From NCBI GenBank assembly GCA_019787685.1, contig JAHNUO010000007.1, positions 1,860,001-1,924,000 of the forward strand: a stretch of 64,000 nt of DNA, read 5' to 3'. The notes under the pieces are model-generated. The model saw only the letters and a list, made by a program, of their open reading frames with translations, was not told where the DNA came from and searched no databases. Made by a program: the position numbers and the translations under genes. Source of the DNA: Chiua virens (lineage: Eukaryota; Basidiomycota; Agaricomycetes; Boletales; Boletaceae). Positions 43,913 to 55,218 of the stretch are shown here, one piece after another; positions within the stretch are counted from its first letter, which is position 1, and each line of letters begins with the position of its first letter.

Positions 43913-45444
43913 TTAATTAGCTCCTTCAAGTTCAATGAATCTTTGGCGCACGATCCAATCCTGGATCTCATTCAAATGTAAGTTCTCCGTCTGATCTTGC
44001 CTCAGACTTGCGATCATATCCTTTGCCTTGATGTAGTCCATATGCCACAATGTGGGTATGACCTCGTGCTTCTCCCTCTGACCTTCAGAATATTCTCCAA
44101 CCGCTGCAGCAATCGCTGCTACTCCCAGCGTGAAGAGGTTGTCGAGTGCCGGATGAGTGTTGTTAGGATCGAGATATCTCCATAACTCCGGTGAGTGAAC
44201 AAATAAATGTTCGATCACCATATCCTGAAAGAATAGTACAGTAAAGAGGGGAGAATTGGGTCCATTGCATAGGTGGTCATAGTTCAGTGATTGTATGATT
44301 TCATTTGCCCTCACAGACCGGTGAGCAATGGCTTCTTCTGGTGGGCAGCTAGCTTCCCCCCACTCAAGCCTTTTTCGCAGGCTGAGAGTGGAGTTGACGT
44401 GCAGCTCCACATAATTCTTCCATTTCTGGAGAATTTCGCTGGTCAGCCGGTCAGCCTCCTTGTGCACTTTCTTCGTAGTTGCAGATGTGAGCTGTGCCTT
44501 GGAGGTACCCAAGATGGTTTGTTTCATGTTGTTCATGGCATCCGTAATTTCGTTGTTTCGCCCACTATCTGTCATCACTGCCTCTACCCTGACCATTCTT
44601 TCTTGGATGTAGTTTTTGACGCGGTTATACATCAGCTGAATAGCGATGGGGGAAAGGTTCACAACAGGCAGCTCAGCAGGTGCCTTGCTGCCGCCATTAT
44701 TGTCACCACCACTGTTGTTGTCGCCGCCACTGCTGCAAGCCTGGATGGTACGTATTTCGTATTTCTTGCTTAATTTGTTAATATATTGCCAGGTTGAAAT
44801 GTTTCGACGACTCACCCGCTTTTTACTTGGAACGGCAGGGGTAATGGACGAAGATGTGATGGTAGGGTTTATATCGTCGCCCCGTTCATCATTGTTGATG
44901 TTGATGAGTGCAGGATTCCCAGGGGCGACAGGGCTCAAGGTCGCACAAGTGTAATGAACAGGATAGTTAATCGGATGGTGGGCGACAGGTTTAGTGTGAA
45001 AGTGAATGGGGGGGGAACAAGGTGAGCGGATTGAGTGTAGTGAATGGGAAGCTCGGGACGATAATAAACGGGGGGGATTTGATGGGCAATAGACTGAGTA
45101 TACTGGAGATCCCATTCACTAGGTCCCGTGTGCGCATGGGTATGGATAGGATTTTCGGGGGCGACAATACAGTTGGCATGGGCTTGAATCGGATCCCGGG
45201 GGGCTGGGAACCATTCAATCCCATCACCTGTCAATTCGATATCAGCGTTGATGTTGGAAGTGGTTGCAAGCTGTGGCTCGAGGGTGGGATCCTGGAGGTC
45301 AACATCACGGTTTGTGTTTCCACTACTGGCTGGAATGTCTGGCGATGGGTCCAATGGATACTGATAGTAATACTGAACAATACTTTATACACATTGGTGC
45401 ACAGTGACGCGTAACATACGTACCTGGGAGGTGGTGTGCGCCAT
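43913..45444 (-). pseudogene. Cargo gene 2, uncharacterised
   Basis: Proposed start ATG 45444 (MAHTTSQ), an intron, then YPLDPSPDIPASSG and ~110 residues to HLVPPP. The frame then shifts at a run of eight G (45008-45015 on plus). It continues as TLSPVAPGNPALININNDER, then an intron (GTGAGT to CAG), then a Ser/Gly/Asn-rich linker and a ~230-residue C-terminal part with MYNRVKNYIQERMVRVEAVM and LFVHSPELWRYLDPNNTHP, ending at 43913. The C-terminal part looks helical and soluble. No known domain recognised. It lies between two other decayed genes of the cluster in the same orientation. The frameshift could also be a length error at the homopolymer. Confidence 0.6.
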
Positions 45445-45615
45445 CGTGATCAGTGTCAGTGTAAGTCGAAGGATCCCATTCGGTATATGGCATTAAGATA
45501 AAATGAAAACATACACCAATAAGCATACACAAACTTGATTTGGAATAGAAAGTAAGATTACAACAGAGGGGACACCACGGGTGAGGATAGCGGTAATGTA
45601 TCCCCTTTAAATCCC

Positions 45616-46603
45616 TCAGACAAGTTGAACATCCTCTGAATCACTAAATCCGCTCAAGTCTGAATCCTCCGAACCATGGGATACATGTCGCTCAACACTG
45701 CCTCCTTCAAACAGATCTGAAAGTCGTAGACCAATCACATCCTGTATTTGACCCACGTGTGCCTCAGAAACCGCCAATGCCGTAAGCCGCTCCACACGAG
45801 TGTCCTCGTAAAATTGCTTACTATCTTCGACATCTTCTTTACCGCGGGGATTGAGGACTCAATGAAATATATCAAGGCATGCCCCGCTAGCAGCGTGGGC
45901 GCCTTCATGCTGGTCATGCATACTGGCCAAAAAGACCATATGCTTCTCCAAGGATCTTATTTCTGCCTTCGTGAGTGCAAGCTGTAGGGCAATGCACTCA
46001 TGATCCACCCGTTTGGCTTCAAGTGCCGACATCAAAATGGTTTCGGGCATGGCAGAAAGGGCCTGAATAAACCCTTCTTTCTCCTATTTGGATGTGAGCT
46101 AGTTGACGGGCCCATGCAATGCAACGTACCTGCTCTACTTCATCAAGCATTACATCGGTGGGGGACATTATCCCCAGTGATTGTGCTGCATAGTGCAGCG
46201 CAGGGGGGACAGGTCCTTTTCCCCTGGGGATGTAAGGGTGGTAATGGTATTGTCACTTCGGATTGGATGAGGAATGAGATGGAAGCCGTTTCTTTCGACG
46301 ATTGTCAGGAGGAGAAGAGGGAGGTGTCGTCTCAGGGTAGCGATTGGGAGGAAAGGGATCGGGAAAGGGTTGATTGAGCTGATTGAAACGACTGTGGGAG
46401 GTCCGGGATGGGAACTTGTCGGAGGACTTCGATTGCGAAGGCACAAGGACAGGGTCATCTTCCTGTGGGCTGGGTAAGGAAGATGACATTGCTGAATCGA
46501 CTGACGAGGTAAGGGAGGGACTACGAGATTCAGACTGAGCACTGAGGGGCATGATATGACATTCAGACTGTGGCACTCGATGACACTTGCAATTAAGTGG
46601 CAC
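45616..46603 (-). pseudogene. Cargo gene 3, Ser/Pro-rich with coiled coil
   Basis: ATG at 46603, then a Ser/Pro-rich ~115-residue region. The frame stays open past a TGA (near 46255) into SLGIMSPTDVMLDEVEQ. An intron (GTACGT to TTCAG, ~46063-46131) follows, then a heptad-rich segment ALSAMPETILMSALEAKRV and LQLALTKAEIRSLEKHMVFL, a second in-frame TGA (near 45860), and an acidic C-terminus ending at 45616. Both stops fit CGA to TGA. No domain family recognised; the coiled coil suggests a structural or interaction role. Confidence 0.55.
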
Positions 46604-47303
46604 ACGAAGTGTTGGAGTTAGTATTTGAGTCTGAAAACGACAGGTGCCATTTCACATCTGCCATGAAAGAACTCATCATGATGGTTCCCACGACGTCGCG
46701 CCCATTTCCTCTCATGACACTCGCTCATTACCTCATGTCGCAAATCCCACCCTCTCGTTACAGCCCTCCCTCAAGATCGACGCCTTCCGGATCATTGACA
46801 TGGTCCCTCGTGCACCCATACTGGCACTCCTGGCCACCCTCAACTTGAAGACCTTGCGCCAACACTTCCTATGCCTCCTCGTCCCACAGATCATCGGCTC
46901 ATACCGAGTTGGCTTTGTGCCGCTCAAAGATCATTGATCTCTCTGTGTTGATTTCGTGTCGCACAGATAACGCTTTTGGACTATGTGTCCATAGGGTCAC
47001 CCCGTTGCCATCTCGAATTGAGTGACGGTGGGGTTGAAGACTCTTTGAAGCGCCTCAGATATGCACCTTAAACCGACCCAGAGTCTGGATCGTAAGTTTT
47101 ACGCCATGTACTTAAGTACTTAACACTGATTTCTCTTTCGAGCACCAAACGCATATCTAGATCCATCCACCAAAGTATGTACAACACCAAACTTGTCACA
47201 TCACTAATAGACCCTCGGAGCAGTGCTACGTGAAGTTATACCCTCTAACCCTGTAGGACGCTTTACTGTAGTGACTACGAAGGTTAGTCTCATTTCGAAA
47301 GTA
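46604..47303. other. Intergenic region with cluster repeat
   Basis: Includes copy 5 of the cluster repeat; no gene recognised. Confidence 0.5.
46898..47060 (-). repeat. Dispersed cluster repeat, copy 5
   Basis: Reverse-complement copy with GAGTTGGCTTTGTGCCGCTC and TTTTGGACTATGTGTCCATA. It lies ~300 bases upstream of the start of cargo gene 3. Confidence 0.75.
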
Positions 47304-48153
47304 TCATGGATGATACATACTGTTGTTCTCCTTGCGCCAGGCAATCACGCACCCTGCACACAGCCAGAAACTGCCACCTGACTTCATTGACTGGCAAAAC
47401 AGAACTATTCTTGGGTCATCTAACTTCCGTTTCAGCAGATACTTGATTGCCTTGGGTTGACCTTCAATTTCATCCACCCACAGCAAAATCACCTTCAACA
47501 ATTGACGTTGGAGGAGTGCCAGTAAGCAGTGAGTAGCCGTACCACTCATTCTCCGGGTCATTGACAAGTGTGTCAAGCGATTGAAATACTGAAGCCCGGT
47601 AGTAACTATCTCCCAAGCTGAGTCAATGGTCAGATCCAGATGTGTAACACGATGGAAGGCAGGCGTGTCAGGAAGATGCACAATGCCTGTTTGAAAAAAC
47701 AGAGCAGGATCGACCAAGAGGTACCTCAGGTCCATGAGATTATTGAGCGCGTCGAGGATGATGTAGAATTGACAAAGGCTGTTACATTCCCCATGTATAG
47801 AGAAGTTGATCAGACGAGGGCAACATTGGAGGAGCATTGCAACAATGTCAGGGGAGACAGATGTGCCGATTTGCAGGCGTAGGACTGTCTTCGATCCCAT
47901 AGCAAGCGAAAGTAGAAGACTTTTCACATTGGCTTGAGAAGAGATACTGATTTTTCTGTAAAGGATAGGCTCCATCCTTATGCAGGAAGAATTTCAGCTT
48001 CATGTAAGATGCAGTTAGGAGCCCTTACCATTCTTGTACATGACGAGCTACCCGTGAGTACTTAGCCAGTTCACGCGGCTTTCTACTCGCTAACAAAAAA
48101 ACCATTTTCTCTACCTCCTCAGGCAGATCCCTTCTGTTGGAAGCCCTAGCCAT
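47304..48153 (-). CDS. Small LRR-like protein of the basidiomycete F-box/LRR type
   Basis: Two exons: 48029-48153 and 47304-47976, with a 52 bp GT-AG intron; together 798 nt, 265 residues, frame intact. The exon join reads VARHVQEW-MEPILYRKI, the typical 'V..WVEPILYR' signature of a large Agaricomycete family. The middle has irregular leucine-rich repeats (RLINFSIHGEC, LRYLLVDPALF, VTHLDLTID, RLTHLSMTR). No F-box is visible at the N-terminus. Function unknown; related proteins are thought to mediate protein-protein contacts. It is the leftmost gene without obvious decay. Confidence 0.7.
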
Positions 48154-49127
48154 AACGATGAAAGGTGGGGGATGGAGGGTGTGCACTGTGAGTAGACCTC
48201 GGGAATGAAAAGGTAGGGATTTATTGTGTTCGATGTACTGGAAAATTTTGAATTCTATTCAGTCGCTTCGCTGGTTAGGGCCTGTCGCCAAATACCTGAT
48301 TTCTTCTGTTTTCAGACAACAAGAGGAGGCTCTGGTATACCCATGGCCGTGTTATCCGGTGGCATTGCCCGGCAGCAATTCAGGCGCCCTTCCACTATAG
48401 TACATCAAGAAGGCACTGTGATGGCCACGGTCATGCAATGTTTTGAGACAAGTGGAAGCCTTCGGTATTGCCATGGCCATGTCATTTGGTGGTGCTGTCC
48501 GGCAGACGTCCTTCCATTTCAGTACATCAAGAAAACATTGGTATGGCCATGGCCATGCCATGCATGTGGCACGGCCTGGAAGCGATGCTAACACAGCTCC
48601 TTCCATTTCGGGTGGAGAGGCTCAATGGCCATGGTCGTCCAATGTGTGCGTGGCGTTCTCGCAGATAATGAAATTTGTCCAGTGAATACATTCTTAAATA
48701 TCTTGAAAATATTGTCGTGCATCGTTGACCTCCACTCTTAGACTGTTATCTTCGTCTCACCCTGAACAATGTCAAGTGCAGATGACTCCCCGTCCCAGAC
48801 CATTGATACTACTCTTTTGATGCAACAAGTGGCACGTCTTATCGCTTTGCAAGACCATAGCCTGAATACTTGCAACCTCCAGTACAGATCTGAATTGCAG
48901 AGTATCTTGCAATTGTTCTGTGTGCTCGTTGACCTGACCTTTTTTTTTTGGTAGTGTTCAAAGTTTTTGTTATAAAGGACGACTCATCAGATGCCTTGTG
49001 TCTCTCCACAACAGTGTCAATGACATGTTGGCGGAGGCAGACTGACGAGCCCATGTTGCCAACGCAAACATTGTGAATCACACGGATGCATGCGTTTTGT
49101 TTTACATTTAGTTTCTTATCAGTGTGA
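48154..49127. other. Intergenic region
   Basis: Contains the tandem repeat above. A short plus-strand frame from ATG 48769 (~61 codons) could be a 5' exon of the next gene, but no splice link was established. Confidence 0.4.
48336..48650 (+). repeat. Imperfect tandem repeat, ~130 bp period
   Basis: Two and a half diverged units share 'CCATGGCC', 'GTCCGGCAG', 'CCTTCCA' and 'AGTACATCAAGAA' in the same order (about 48336-48430, 48470-48560 and 48590-48650). Reading frames across it are incidental. Confidence 0.65.
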
Positions 49128-50292
49128 TTGACGGCATGCCCAAGGGAAAACTGTTTGTACAAATCTTACAAGGAACTTATGCGGTGGATTCCCTCTATCT
49201 GTGACATCCCTCAGACAGAACTTGGCAATGCTCTACTACAGGTCAGAAATTTATTCCCTTGGACTTTGTGCAATAGGACTGATGTAAATGCAGCTCGAAC
49301 AAGGTGCTGACACCGGCCACACTGATGATACCCACAGGCTTAAAGTATTTGTCGTGAACTGGCTCATGCAGCAGACACCAAAGCCTGACCCTCCCCTCAG
49401 CACTGAAGACAAGAGCGGGAGAGGGTTCTACAATGATGTGACAGGAAGTTTTCTGTGTCCAGTTGACTATGACTGGAACATTCCCATGTGAGTGAACTCT
49501 GCGCCATAAACATTTCAATTGACAAGGCTATGTATTCCAACAGTCACCAGCAGAATATTCGTGACTTCCATCCCGACTTTCTTGTCACCATGCAATCTTG
49601 GCCGGCCTTCCTGTATGCTGGTGGTCAGTCAGACCCTGCCAATCTCGACAGTGGACTGTTTAAGAATGAAATTTTAGTCAAGGCATGTTCTGCACACAAA
49701 TGTAGGTATCATCATTGATTCTCCACTCCAGGCCTTCAAAGCCATCTTTATTTCTCCATCTTCCGCATTGGACGATGAGGGTCTCGAGCCAACCGCTGGA
49801 AAGAAACATCGCCAAGGTGATAGACGGACGCAGTCAAACGTGGCCAAACTCATAGGTATGCAAACAGTTCAGCCGCACACCATTGCCTATGTGGCTTGCC
49901 AGGTAAATTGGTCGTTTACCGTTAACATAATTAATACCGGATTTGATGCTAATGGATTACTGACTGCATTGCAGGTTCGTTTCGCCCTGTCCTCTGCAGG
50001 TTCTTGGGCGATCGTCGATGGTGTATTTGACACCCACGAGTTCTATGAAGCCATAGTGGAGTGGTTCAAAGAAACCAAGACTGAAGAGGACAAAAATTTC
50101 GTTGACGAACTTCTGTTATGGTGGAACAGGCGAGTCCCTCAGTTACTTTGCTTCACACATGGCAATAATGAGAGCTGCCGCGGCAGGTCGGCACTCGGGC
50201 CCACCTTTTCTTTTCAAATTGAACGAGATAATTCCGCCCAAAAGTCTGTGGCAAAGTCACTGAAGAAGCACCGTATTTCTAGTAGTAGTTAA
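49128..50292 (+). CDS. DUF6698-like protein
   Basis: Proposed exons: up to 49241, 49294-49487, 49544-49682, 49732-49902, 49975-50292 (stop TAA). Joins give LGNALLQ-LEQGADTGHTDD, DWNIP-IHQQNIRDFHPDFL, ILVK-AFKAIFISPSSA and YVACQ-VRFALSSAGSW. The order 'L..GAD..DD', 'PPLS..DK..RGF.ND.TG..LCPVDYDW', 'HPDFLVT..SWPAFLY' and 'KAFK.IF.SPSSA' is what I recognise as DUF6698, a family of unknown function expanded in Agaricomycetes. The third intron would be GC-AG (GCATGT donor). The true 5' end is uncertain; upstream exons may exist. No inactivating change was seen in the proposed exons. Confidence 0.65.
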
Positions 50293-51702
50293 ACTTGTTT
50301 GGGTCCGATTCGAACATTGTACTAGGCTATTCAAAATCACGAAGCAGAATAATCTGGTTATCTATTTGCCATCATTCGTTTGGTCGATCAAAATGATGAC
50401 AACGTGAAAATGTTTCCTTCAGTTGCCGTTACTCCCGGGATGATCCACTTTGCCTGCCATAATCATGCTACAGGTAATTATTCACTGTCGCCACCTGGTT
50501 GATCATTCAAAAGTCTTCCTATACATGCATATCTGACCCACTTTCACCTTCCTGACACTTATTTGAGAATGCCATCGGAGTGGTACTATTGATGAAGCTC
50601 GAGCATGAATGAAAAAGTTGGCCAGAAATGTGTGTTGGACTCGGGTTGGGAACGTTGCAAGCATTGATATCTTTGCTTAGTAAAGATATGTTTGGTACAC
50701 ATTTTCGACTACCCTCGAATTAATTGGCCTTGCCCTTTACCGACTTGTGTGATAGTAGTATGTCTTTTCTAACTGTCCGACACTTGTTTTCAACTGTAGC
50801 TACCATTATGAGGAATATGTAAACTGTATAATTGGTATCTTCACTGACAGTCTGACATTTGTTATGCACTCAGCCTACTGTTATAAAGAATATATAAAGC
50901 TGTACCAGACTGGTCAACATTGCCGGCCATTACCAAATCCCATGATGTGTGTCATTACTGACTGTTTGATACTTATTCTTCACCAGACCTACTGTTGCAA
51001 AGTAATAATAAGACCTTTTCACCATTATATAATTTAGCTTTCTTCAGAATGTATTATAAGGCATTGTCAGAAAATCTGCGGTCTCGTGATATATAAAGTC
51101 AAGACATTCATAGCCATGGTCTGCAGTATCCCACCCTCAGCTTTTGCAAAGTTGGCACCCCTCTGACTCAGCGGTGTCAGCAGTGAGGCTCCTGTGTTAT
51201 GGTGCAGAATCTGCAAGGGAGTGGCTCTGCATTTGTGCATCCATCGGGCACTCCCGAGGATCAGAGTCAGATTCCACAAGGTATACTGTACAATAGGGAT
51301 AGGTAAACAAGCAGTAGCAGTCTCGAGCAAGTCGAGCAAGTCCAGTCTTTCATACTATTGGTGCACATTGAGAGTAGAAACTGGGAACACAGTGGATGAC
51401 TACCGTGAATGACTACCTGACTCTCTTACCGTGAAAAATTCTCTGGGAATAGCTTCCTTGTACCCATGTGATACTACATGGACGTTCATGGATCATTCTC
51501 GTGTGGATCCGGTGCCCGTCATGCTTACGGTGTTCGATAAGCGACAGAGATCGAAGACGGGAAATGTTGACCAAACAGGGAAATATGTTTTTGGGGAAAA
51601 AGGAGCTGACTGCTGAGGTAATCTGATGTTTTTATAATAGAGTGGGGTGACGAAAAACCTAGTCGTCACCGTCGTCGAGCTCCTCAACGGCGGGAAACGA
51701 AA
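50293..51702. other. Intergenic region
   Basis: No gene or RNA recognised. It contains the presumed promoter of LCB2 at its right end. Confidence 0.5.
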
Positions 51703-53834
51703 ATGCCCTCGCCAATCGCACTCAGTTCGCCTTCGCCAGCTCCATCCATATTCAAGAAGAAACGCTCGCACGCGCAGCTCCATTCCATGGCGACAGCTGC
51801 TTCTTACCTTTCTGCAGTACACCAAGCTGACTCACGCGCCCGCGGACACGACATCTCCCCTGCATCCACCCCTGCCTTGTCAACTTCGTCCTCTGTAACG
51901 AGCTCTTCAGAGGACACCGTCCTTCACGAGTCTGACGATAACTACGCCGGCCTGGCCTATCCTCGCACCCCTCCTACCTCTGAACAAGTTTTTACCACCG
52001 TTCACACGGAGTTCGGCCATTGCGCCAATGAGAACTACCGCTGCGTTTCGCAACACAACCCCAATAAACCTGTCACAGAACACAAGATAGAAGAACCCCC
52101 GTACTACATCCTGATCACCACATATATCAGCTACCTCATGCTCATCGTTTTTGGTCACCTCCGCGATTTCTTCGGGAAACGCTTTGCCAAGGAATACTTT
52201 ACACATCTCATGCCTTATGATGTACGTGCCTTCCATCGTTCCATCGTGACGAACTGCATCTGTTTGACACGACTCCGTTAGGGTTATGCCCCTTTAAACT
52301 CAGATTTTGATTCCTTTTACACCCGTCGGCTCAAGCGGCGCATGGATGATTGCTTCTCTCACCCCGTCACCGGCGTTGCTGGGCGCACCATCCTTGTATA
52401 CGATCGATACTCGGAGGATTGCAATTACACACAAATATACCCCGGCACCAAGACACGCGCTCTCAACATTTCTTCCTACAATTACCTTGGTTTTGCCCAG
52501 GCACGTGGTGGTTGCGCTGATGCTGTGGAGGAATCAATTAAACGCTTTGGTGTCTCCGCGTGCGGCTCTCGTTTGGAGGGTGGCTCGAGCGAGCTGCATC
52601 CTACCGCCGAGGCTCTTGTCGCACGGTTCGTGGGCATGGAGGATTCCTTAATCAGTTCGATGGGATTCGCAACAAATTCTACCATTATCCCTGCTTTGGC
52701 AGGAAAAGGATGTCTGGTGATTTCCGATGAGTTCAACCACGCGTCCATCCGTGTTGGTGTCAGGACTAGTGGCGCGCAAGTTCGGATGTTCAAACACAAC
52801 GATATGCAGAGCCTCGAATCGCTGCTTCGGGAAGTCATCAGTCAAGGTCAACCCAAGACCCACCGTCCGTGGAAAAAGATCCTTGTTATCGTCGAAGGTC
52901 TCTACAGCATGGAAGGGAGCTTGGTGAACCTGCCACAGATCATGGAGTTCAAAAAGAAGTACAAGGTAAATCGTTGGGAATAGTCGACTCGTATTCGCTA
53001 ATATAAGTTCTATAGTTTTATTTGTTCGTGGATGAGGCACACTCAATCGGTGCCCTTGGACCTCATGGCCGTGGGGTCTGCGATTACTTTGGCATCAATC
53101 CACGGTCTGTTGACGTTCTCATGGGAACATTCACCAAGTCATTTGGTGCCGCGGGAGGCTATATTGCTGGTCCGAAACATCTCATCGACGCTCTTCGTGT
53201 TCGCGGCTATTCTGGCATCTACGCAGAGGCAATGTCACCACCTGTCCTGACCCAGATTATCGCCAGTATGGCGAGCATCATGGGCATCACGCAACACTCC
53301 TCAAAGAGTACCTTGACGTTGACACCGTCGAGTTCAGTTTCCACACTCAGGTCCTCAGACGACGATGTTCATCCGGGAATTGCGCCTGCATCTGCGATTC
53401 CATCATGGCTATCTCTTCCCCCCGCTCTCGCGGACGGATCAGAGGCTCGCATGCGCATACACCGCTTGGCTTTCAATTCTCGATATCTTCACGCGGGCCT
53501 CAAGAAGCTTGGCTTCATTACCTACGGTCACCCATTCTCCCCCATCGTTCCCCTTCTGATCTACAACCCTGGCAAGATGGCCACTTTTGCTCGGATGATG
53601 CGGACCCGCCAAACACCAATCGTCGTCGTCGTTGTCGCATACCCAGCTACCCCACTTGTTACTTCCCGCGTGCGGTTCTGCGTCAGCGCGGCACACACCA
53701 AGGACGACATTGACGCCGTCCTCCAGGCGTGTGACGAACTTGGCGATATCCTTGACCTCAAACATGGGCACGGTGAGAGATGGCCATTGGAGCAGATTGT
53801 GAAGCGAAGTGTAGAACTTGTCAATAATATCTAA
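51703..53834 (+). CDS. LCB2: Serine palmitoyltransferase subunit 2
   Basis: Catalytic subunit of serine palmitoyltransferase, the ER-membrane enzyme that condenses L-serine with palmitoyl-CoA to start sphingolipid synthesis. Exons 51703-52221, 52282-52965 and 53016-53834 give 673 residues; all three lengths are multiples of three and the introns are 60 and 50 bp GT-AG. Visible: a membrane segment near 145-165 (YYILITTYISYLMLIVFGHL), ISSYNYLGFAQ, CGSRLEGGSSELH, SDEFNHASIRVG, VDEAHSIGALGPHGRG with Asp407, and the PLP-lysine motif GTFTKSFGAAGG with Lys442. A low-complexity serine-rich insert follows ITQHSSKS. The N-terminal ~60 residues are Ser/Pro-rich. Essential in characterised fungi. The partner LCB1 is not in the window. 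Confidence 0.96.
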
Positions 53835-55218
53835 TCCGCTGGTCCTTTCTTTTCCTTTTTTTTCTCCCTCGTCCGTTTGGAATGATGGTGACAGTTTTCC
53901 ACTGGACTGGCGTTGGCATTTCCGTTCTTGGATATAACCATACCTTACACCTCTTTTTCCGCAACTGACCACTACCTTTTTTCAAGTACTTTCATTGCAA
54001 ATAATTTATGTATCTAATTAGTGGATGCTTTTTATATTGAAGGTACCCTGAGTCGGGTTGCAATGCGCGACCAGTTTGTATATATGGGCGAACTGGGAAA
54101 GATTAGCAATAGTCGCGAGTCATGAGGGACTTGATCAACTTTGTGTATAGTCGATAAGCACAATCTTCACATTATCCTTATCATACCACAACGCCTCCCA
54201 AACCACACTACAAGAGTGGAGATCATCGAAAACAGCTCCATCTTCAGTCAAAACAAAGGTTCTGACCAAGATCACCCATCCAACATGGAGTCACTCCTCA
54301 CCGTCATCGAAAAGATTCAAGTCCAGAATAACATTGATCTGCATGATAGGATCAATTGCGAGCTTGACGCAATGGCCCCCAGGACAGGATGCCAGTGCTC
54401 ACCATGACCATTCAACTCAACCAAACTTGAAGGCTAAGCGCATTCGAAGGGTTGTGACCAAAGGTACTAGTACATATGTAGTTCCTATTCACAAGAAATC
54501 TTTCTTCCAATCATAGGATTAGACTTGACTGTGACGCCACCTGGGCCAGCGAGTCAGCGACTGAGTCCACACCTGCCAAGACACAAGTCCACTACAATGG
54601 ATTGATCTTTCCGGTTTCTGAAGCAAAGAAACAAGACATCAAGAAACAAATGGGTTTTGCTGCGAGTTTCACACTGGACAGTGACGATCTGTTCGCCTCG
54701 AGAGACCAGTCAGGATGATGGCATATGATTCCATGAGGTACTAAAGTCGAGAAATCTTGGTTGTCCAATAAGTGCACATAGTGGGTGAGCCACAATATCA
54801 CTGGTATGACTTCTAACGGAAAATATGGCGTGCACGACAAGATTGATTTTGCAACATAGTAGCAAAACTGATGTTCAAGTTTGGCTCCGTTCTTCTCACT
54901 GGCATTTATTGTAGAACTGGTAAGTGTTGGTATTATGAAAGGTTCAACGTTCGGACACCGTTCGCATATTATCTTGTGACGTTAAAAGAGGTCGTGTACG
55001 CACGACATATTGACTTTGCGCGTCTCTAATTGAACCGTTGCAGTGTGATGATTTATAATAAGCCTTAAAGTTGCCGGGCCTACTCACCCCCTCGGAAAGT
55101 CATTCCCGGAAGTCCGGCATGTGATTATGCAGCTCGTATAAAATGGAGGCTTGGGAACTCGAAATAACCTGTGTGCTAGCGCCAACATATCCGGCTTACC
55201 CGCATATCGTTTGTTGCT
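53835..55218. other. Intergenic region with a possible gene remnant
   Basis: Between 54141 and 54860 the plus strand has protein-like stretches (SLLTVIEKIQVQNNIDLHDR; VHYNGLIFPVSEAKKQDIKK) separated by stops. This looks like an unrecognised decayed gene or exons of a short gene. Nothing else identified. Confidence 0.3.

Noticed and set aside
54141..54860. Possible small gene between LCB2 and hydrolase 1
   Set aside because: Protein-like fragments are separated by stops without clear introns. Kept only as a possible remnant in the intergenic entry.
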